The notes beneath the pieces are model-generated. The model ran no database searches and was not told where the DNA came from. It saw only the letters and a program-made list of their open reading frames with translations. A program made the translations under genes and the position numbers. This document shows positions 60,467-64,000 of a stretch of 64,000 bases of DNA, in pieces; the stretch's first letter is position 1, and each line of letters starts with the position of its first letter. Source of the DNA: Mycolicibacterium chitae (GTDB taxonomy: Bacteria > Actinomycetota > Actinomycetes > Mycobacteriales > Mycobacteriaceae); contig NZ_LR134355.1 of the NCBI RefSeq assembly GCF_900637205.1, positions 4,278,001-4,342,000 of the forward strand, given 5' to 3'.

Positions 60467-60795
60467 TGGGCGGAGAACTCACCACGCGTCGACTGCTGGC
60501 GATGATCGCGGCGGGACTGGTGCTGCTGATCGGGGTGCTGGCCATGTGGCAGCCGGTGCACCTGTCCGAATTCGACAACTACGGCCTGCAGATCAGTTGC
60601 GGTTCCGGCTTTTTCGCCGATATGTCGCACCCCGAGATCGCCGACGGCGGCCCGGGCCCGCTCACCGAGCAGTGCGAGTCCGCGTTGCTGTTCCGGCGCG
60701 GCTGGGCCATCCCGACCATGGTGCTGGGCGCCGGCGCGCTGCTGGTGTTGGCCCTGCGTGGCAGCCGGGTGGTCAGCCCGCGATCCCGGCAATGA
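60466..60795 (+). CDS. Small membrane protein with two exported cysteines
   Basis: A 109-residue protein with helices at about 9-28 and 82-100. The outside loop has SCGSGFFADMSHPE and EQCESALLFRRGW, two Cys that could pair. It is the third gene of the DUF2236 unit. Its last 23 bp overlap the end of the converging TetR gene. Function unknown. Confidence 0.7.
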   Translation: MGGELTTRRLLAMIAAGLVLLIGVLAMWQPVHLSEFDNYGLQISCGSGFFADMSHPEIADGGPGPLTEQCESALLFRRGWAIPTMVLGAGALLVLALRGSRVVSPRSRQ

Positions 60796-61384
60796 GCCGC
60801 TCGCACACCGCGTCCATCTCCGCGCGCGCCCGCTGCGGATCGGCGGCCCGCGACACGTAGAGGGCCGCCTCGTCGAGCGCGCCCAGCACCACGTGCGCGG
60901 TCGGGCGCACCGGCTGCTCGGGGATCTCGCCGTCGGCGATGGCCCGGGCCAGCATCGTCTCGATGACGCCGAGGCCGTACTTCAGCCCGACCTCGCGCCA
61001 GCGTTCCCAGCCGAGCACCGACGGCGCGTCGATCAGGATGATCTGCTGGACCTCCGGCGCCGCGCACCGGTCCAGGAACTGCCGCGCCCCCACCCGCATG
61101 GCCGCCAGCGCCCCGCCGGGCGCCGCGGCGGCCACGGCCTCCCCGACCTCGGCCACCAGTTCGGCCTCCACCTGCTCGTGCACGGCCGCGAACAGCTCGG
61201 CCTTGTCGGCGAACTGGTGGTAGAGCGCGCCGCGGGTGACGCCGGCGGCCTCGACGATCGCCTGGGTGGAGACCTCACCGAACCCCGTGGTGGCGAACAG
61301 TTTCCGGGCGGCCTCGAGTAGCTGGGCGCGGGTTGCCGCGGTGCGCTCGGCCTGGGTCCGGCGGGCCGGCCTCTTGACTTCCAT
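60773..61384 (-). CDS. TetR-family regulator
   Basis: A 203-residue regulator. The HTH is at about 18-62 (ARKLFATTGFGEVSTQAIVE, AAGVTRGALYHQFADKAELF) and a TetR_C domain follows. The neighbouring divergent hydrolase gene starts 66 bp away, with a 27-bp imperfect palindrome in between, so autorepression and repression of the hydrolase are likely. Confidence 0.92.
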   Translation of the reverse strand: MEVKRPARRTQAERTAATRAQLLEAARKLFATTGFGEVSTQAIVEAAGVTRGALYHQFADKAELFAAVHEQVEAELVAEVGEAVAAAAPGGALAAMRVGARQFLDRCAAPEVQQIILIDAPSVLGWERWREVGLKYGLGVIETMLARAIADGEIPEQPVRPTAHVVLGALDEAALYVSRAADPQRARAEMDAVCERLIAGIAG

Positions 61385-61397
61385 ACTGGCTGCACGT

Positions 61398-61424
61398 AAC
61401 TTTCATACTTAGTGTTTGTAAGTT
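61398..61424. promoter_or_regulatory. Probable TetR operator
   Basis: Imperfect 27-bp inverted repeat AACTTnCAnAC...GTnTGnAAGTT, AT-rich, between the divergent TetR (start 61384) and hydrolase (start 61450) genes. Spacing and symmetry fit a TetR dimer site. Confidence 0.6.
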
Positions 61425-61449
61425 GCCTCGACGGAGAGGATAGCCCACC

Positions 61450-62298
61450 ATGGCGCACATCACGCTGCCTCAGGCCACCGTCACCTATCGCGAGTTGGGC
61501 CCGCCGGATTCACCGCATCCGCCGATCCTGTTCGTCCACGGCGCGCTCGTCGACTCGCGCCTGTGGTCGGCCGTCGCCGCACCGCTGGCACAGCAGGGCT
61601 TCCGCTGCTTGCTGCCCGACCTGCCGCTGGGCGCGCACCGCACGCCGGTCACCGACCGCGCCGCGCTGTCCCCGGCCGGCGTCGCCGAACTGATCCACGA
61701 CTTCCTCGTCGCGCTGGACCTGCGCGATGTGACGCTGGTGGGCAACGACACCGGCGGTGGCGTCTGCCAGTTCCTGATCGACGCCCATCCCGAGCGGATC
61801 GGCCGCGTGGTGTTCACCAATTGCGATGCCTTCGACAAGTTTCCGCCGTTCCCGTTCAACGCGATCTTCGCGCTGATGCGCTCGGGACTCTCGACGCGGC
61901 TGCTCACCACGCTGCTGCGGCCCCGTCTCCTGCGGCACTCGCCAGTGGGCTACGGACTGCTGGCGCGCTCCCTGGACCCGGCGCTCACCGCGTCCTGGCT
62001 CGACCCCGTCCAGACCGACTCGGCGATCGCCGGTGACTTCGCCGCGCTGGCCCGCGCGATCGGTCGCACCGATCTGACCGGAATCGCCCCGCGCCTGCAC
62101 CGGTTCACCAAGCCCGTGCGGTTGGTGTGGGGAACCCGCGACCGCTGCTTCACCCCGGAACTGGGGCGACGGCTGGCCGGACTGTTCCCGGACTCTGCCG
62201 TCACCGAGGTGGCGAACGCGAGTACCTTTGTCCCGCTGGATGATCCGGGCGCGGTGGCTGACGCCATCGCGGCGGCGGCGACGCTCAGGACCCCGTGA
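61450..62298 (+). CDS. Alpha/beta-fold hydrolase
   Basis: A 282-residue hydrolase of the haloalkane-dehalogenase/epoxide-hydrolase-like group. FVHGALVDSRLW is the oxyanion region; the nucleophile elbow is GNDTGGGV, an Asp nucleophile (G-x-D-x-G) rather than Ser. A lid lies at about 135-200 and a late acid at TRDRCFTPELG. An Asp nucleophile points to dehalogenase or epoxide hydrolase chemistry. The final His is not obvious: where an N(A/G)xH motif is usual, the sequence reads NASTFVPLDDP, so activity is uncertain. The last 14 bp overlap the converging lpqL gene. Confidence 0.8.
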   Translation: MAHITLPQATVTYRELGPPDSPHPPILFVHGALVDSRLWSAVAAPLAQQGFRCLLPDLPLGAHRTPVTDRAALSPAGVAELIHDFLVALDLRDVTLVGNDTGGGVCQFLIDAHPERIGRVVFTNCDAFDKFPPFPFNAIFALMRSGLSTRLLTTLLRPRLLRHSPVGYGLLARSLDPALTASWLDPVQTDSAIAGDFAALARAIGRTDLTGIAPRLHRFTKPVRLVWGTRDRCFTPELGRRLAGLFPDSAVTEVANASTFVPLDDPGAVADAIAAAATLRTP

Positions 62299-63796
62299 GC
62301 ACGTGCCGGGTCCGGTCCGCGGGCACCGGGACGCCGTTGCGGCCGCCGAGATCCTGCGCGTACAGCCCGACGCTGTAGCCCACCCCGGCCCCGTGGATGC
62401 CGAGCGCGGTGGCGTCGATGTTGTCGATGGTGTCCTCGGGCTTGTGATAGTTCGGGTCGAACGGCTCGCCGGCCCGCCCACCCCACAGTTCGGCCTGCTC
62501 GGCGGTCATGTTCGCGTCGCCGCCGGTGAACAGGCCGCCCGACGGGATGCCGGCCAGCGTGAACGAGTCGTAGTCGGACCGGCCGTCGAACGACGTGTCC
62601 TGCCCCGGCTTTCCGGCCGCGTCCAGGTAGGCGGTCAGGGCGCGTTCGATGCCGGCCGAGCCCTCCGGTACCCAGGGCGCGCGGTCGTTGCGGTCCCGCG
62701 GCGCGGACTGATCGCCGTCATAGGTGAAGTAGCCCGGGTTCGGCGAGCCGATCATGTCGAAGTTCAGATACAACGCGATCGCGGTCAGCTGCTCGCGGTC
62801 CAGCGACTCGACGTAGCGCGCCGAACCCACCAGGCCGAGTTCCTCGGCACCCCAGAACGCGAACCGCACCGCGTTCTGCACCGGCGGGGCGCTGCCGAGT
62901 TGCAGCGCCGCCTCGAGCACCCCGGCCACCCCGGACGCGTTGTCGTTGATGCCGGGCCCCTCGGGCACGCTGTCCAGGTGCGCGCCGGCCATCACGACGT
63001 TGTCGGTGTCGCCGGTGGTGGTCTGGGCGATGACGTTGCGGCCGGTGTGCTGCCGCGTCTCGGCCTGCACGCGCAACGTCACCGGGCCCGGCTCGGCCCG
63101 CAGCCGCTCGCCGTCGGCCCTGGCGACGCTGACCACGGGGATCGCCACCTCGTTCTTCTCCCCCAGCGTGCCGCCCATCCGCTCCTCGTCGACGTTGTTG
63201 GCGATCACGACGCCGACCGCGCCGGCGGCCGCGGCATGGGCCACCTTCTGGGTGAACGGGCACACCCCGCGGTCCACCAGGGCGATCGCCCCGTCCATCG
63301 GCAGGCCCTCGAAGTCCTGCTTGGCGCAGCCGGGCGCCTCGCTGAGGCGGGCGGGCACCAGCGGGGCGGACACGCCGTCGGGCGCGGTGCCGACGCTGTA
63401 CTGCAGCGCCCGGGCGACCAGCGTCGCGTCGCCGTGGGTCAGCTGCCCCGGCTCGGAGTGGAACACCCGCACCTCGAACTCGGGGATCGTCACGTCGAAC
63501 CCCTTGTCCCGCAGGGCGTTCGCGACGTAGTCGACGCTGGCGTCATAGCCCGGGGTGCCGGAGGCCCGGTTGCCGTCGTGCGCGTCGGCGATGTCCTGCA
63601 GGTTCTGCAGGTGGGTCAGCAGCGCGTCGGTCTCGATCCGCTCGGCGATGGTGGTGCCGAACTCGGCCGCGGCCGCCGCCCGGTCCCCCTCGGTGTCCGT
63701 CGTCGCCGCGTCCCGACCGCACCCGCCGGCGGCGACGACGGCGGAGACGGCAAGCATGGCGAGCGCAGCCCGCGACCCAGAACCCAGAACAGCCAT
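62285..63796 (-). CDS. lpqL: M28-family aminopeptidase lipoprotein LpqL
   Basis: A 503-residue exported zinc aminopeptidase. Lipobox AAGGC (lipid Cys near residue 26), a protease-associated (PA) insert (about 150-240), then the M28 core: AGAHLDSVPEGPGINDNASG, WGAEELGLVGS and FDMIGSPNPG supply the two-zinc ligands and catalytic Glu. It matches M. tuberculosis LpqL (Rv0418) in layout and long segments. ATG 63794-63796 is used; GTG 63805 is possible. The upstream SGNH gene ends 10 bp away on the same strand. Confidence 0.94.
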   Translation of the reverse strand: MAVLGSGSRAALAMLAVSAVVAAGGCGRDAATTDTEGDRAAAAAEFGTTIAERIETDALLTHLQNLQDIADAHDGNRASGTPGYDASVDYVANALRDKGFDVTIPEFEVRVFHSEPGQLTHGDATLVARALQYSVGTAPDGVSAPLVPARLSEAPGCAKQDFEGLPMDGAIALVDRGVCPFTQKVAHAAAAGAVGVVIANNVDEERMGGTLGEKNEVAIPVVSVARADGERLRAEPGPVTLRVQAETRQHTGRNVIAQTTTGDTDNVVMAGAHLDSVPEGPGINDNASGVAGVLEAALQLGSAPPVQNAVRFAFWGAEELGLVGSARYVESLDREQLTAIALYLNFDMIGSPNPGYFTYDGDQSAPRDRNDRAPWVPEGSAGIERALTAYLDAAGKPGQDTSFDGRSDYDSFTLAGIPSGGLFTGGDANMTAEQAELWGGRAGEPFDPNYHKPEDTIDNIDATALGIHGAGVGYSVGLYAQDLGGRNGVPVPADRTRHVLTGS

Positions 63797-63806
63797 GCGC
63801 ACCACG

Positions 63807-64000
63807 TTAGCGGCGCCACTGCGCCACGATCAGATCGGCGACCGCGGCCATGCCCGCGGCGTTGGGATGCAGCGGGGCCGGCTTGCCGAACAGGAAGGCC
63901 AAGGCGAAGCCCGTGCCGAGGGTCCAGGGGTCCGCTGACCAGGCGTGGTGGTCGCGGCTGGCCTCGGCGGCGCGGACGATCTCGCAGCCGGTGTCGGCGG
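63807..64000 (-). CDS. SGNH/GDSL-type hydrolase (C-terminal end only)
   Basis: The last 63 codons of a gene entering from the right edge. PAPLHPNAAGMAAVADLIVA is the C-terminal block of SGNH lipases/esterases, with the catalytic His in HPNAAG (block V, D-x2-H type). The stop TAA is at 63807-63809. The N-terminus and Ser block are outside the window. It precedes lpqL by 10 bp and probably shares its transcript. Confidence 0.75.
   Translation of the reverse strand, partial: ADTGCEIVRAAEASRDHHAWSADPWTLGTGFALAFLFGKPAPLHPNAAGMAAVADLIVAQWRR

Overview
The window looks like a chromosome segment of a mycobacterium, most likely a rapidly growing Mycolicibacterium-type species. GC content is very high, GTG starts and 4-bp ATGA/GTGA gene overlaps are common, and several genes carry a TANNNT -10 box 6-7 nt before the start codon, as in leaderless mycobacterial transcripts. 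The backbone follows, in reverse order, the M. tuberculosis block Rv0440-Rv0418: groEL2, Rv0439c-like SDR, moeA2, psd, pssA, Rv0435c-like AAA ATPase, Rv0434 (LON domain), Rv0433 (carboxylate-amine ligase), sodC, virR, Rv0430, def, Rv0428c (GNAT), xthA, thiC, thiD, Rv0421c and lpqL. No rRNA, tRNA or CRISPR array was seen. All family and synteny assignments come from recalled sequence features, not from database searches.

Accessory blocks interrupt this backbone. (1) 1.07-11.2 kb is a catabolic island. A nitrilase-like amidase, a PF04199 cyclase/hydrolase, a sugar-acid-type IlvD/EDD dehydratase and a GntR regulator run leftward. An SDR and a ribose-type ABC transporter (lone permease, lipoprotein, and an ATPase-ATPase-permease fusion) run rightward. 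A perfect 34-bp palindrome lies between the two arms. WhiB-like, cupin and helicase genes follow. (2) 13.86-15.03 kb is a gene graveyard with remnants of an ADP-forming acyl-CoA ligase, an AbiEi-like gene and an acyl-CoA dehydrogenase. It also holds two inverted copies of a small palindromic repeat and an apparently intact MazEF-like module with its own operator. (3) 15.1-19.3 kb has a membrane class III nucleotidyl cyclase, an SRPBCC protein, a HAD phosphatase and two bacterial PH-domain membrane proteins.

(4) An IS5-family element sits exactly at the moeA stop codon and separates moeA from psd-pssA-AAA. (5) 26.4-36.5 kb holds a six-gene Mrp Na+/H+ antiporter operon with unusual low-complexity tails, a regulator that joins a winged helix and a PAS domain to an EspR-like DNA-binding region, and a MerR-STAND regulator broken by an apparent 1-nt deletion. 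(6) Between the GNAT gene and xthA are three tandem membrane-anchored exported proteins and a convergent polytopic membrane protein. (7) Between xthA and thiC are a cysteine-synthase-like/luciferase-like monooxygenase/sodium-symporter operon and a DUF222-HNH (13E12-type) gene.

(8) thiC-thiD-hydrolase lie behind a TPP riboswitch. Then come a Baeyer-Villiger-type monooxygenase with a palindromic operator, mgtE, a double-TetR fusion, a small DUF2236 operon, a TetR/hydrolase divergent pair, lpqL and the end of an SGNH hydrolase. The strongest candidates for undescribed biology are the palindrome-controlled sugar-acid/amide island, the PAS-EspR fusion regulator, the cysteine-synthase-like/LLM/symporter operon and the three-gene envelope module.
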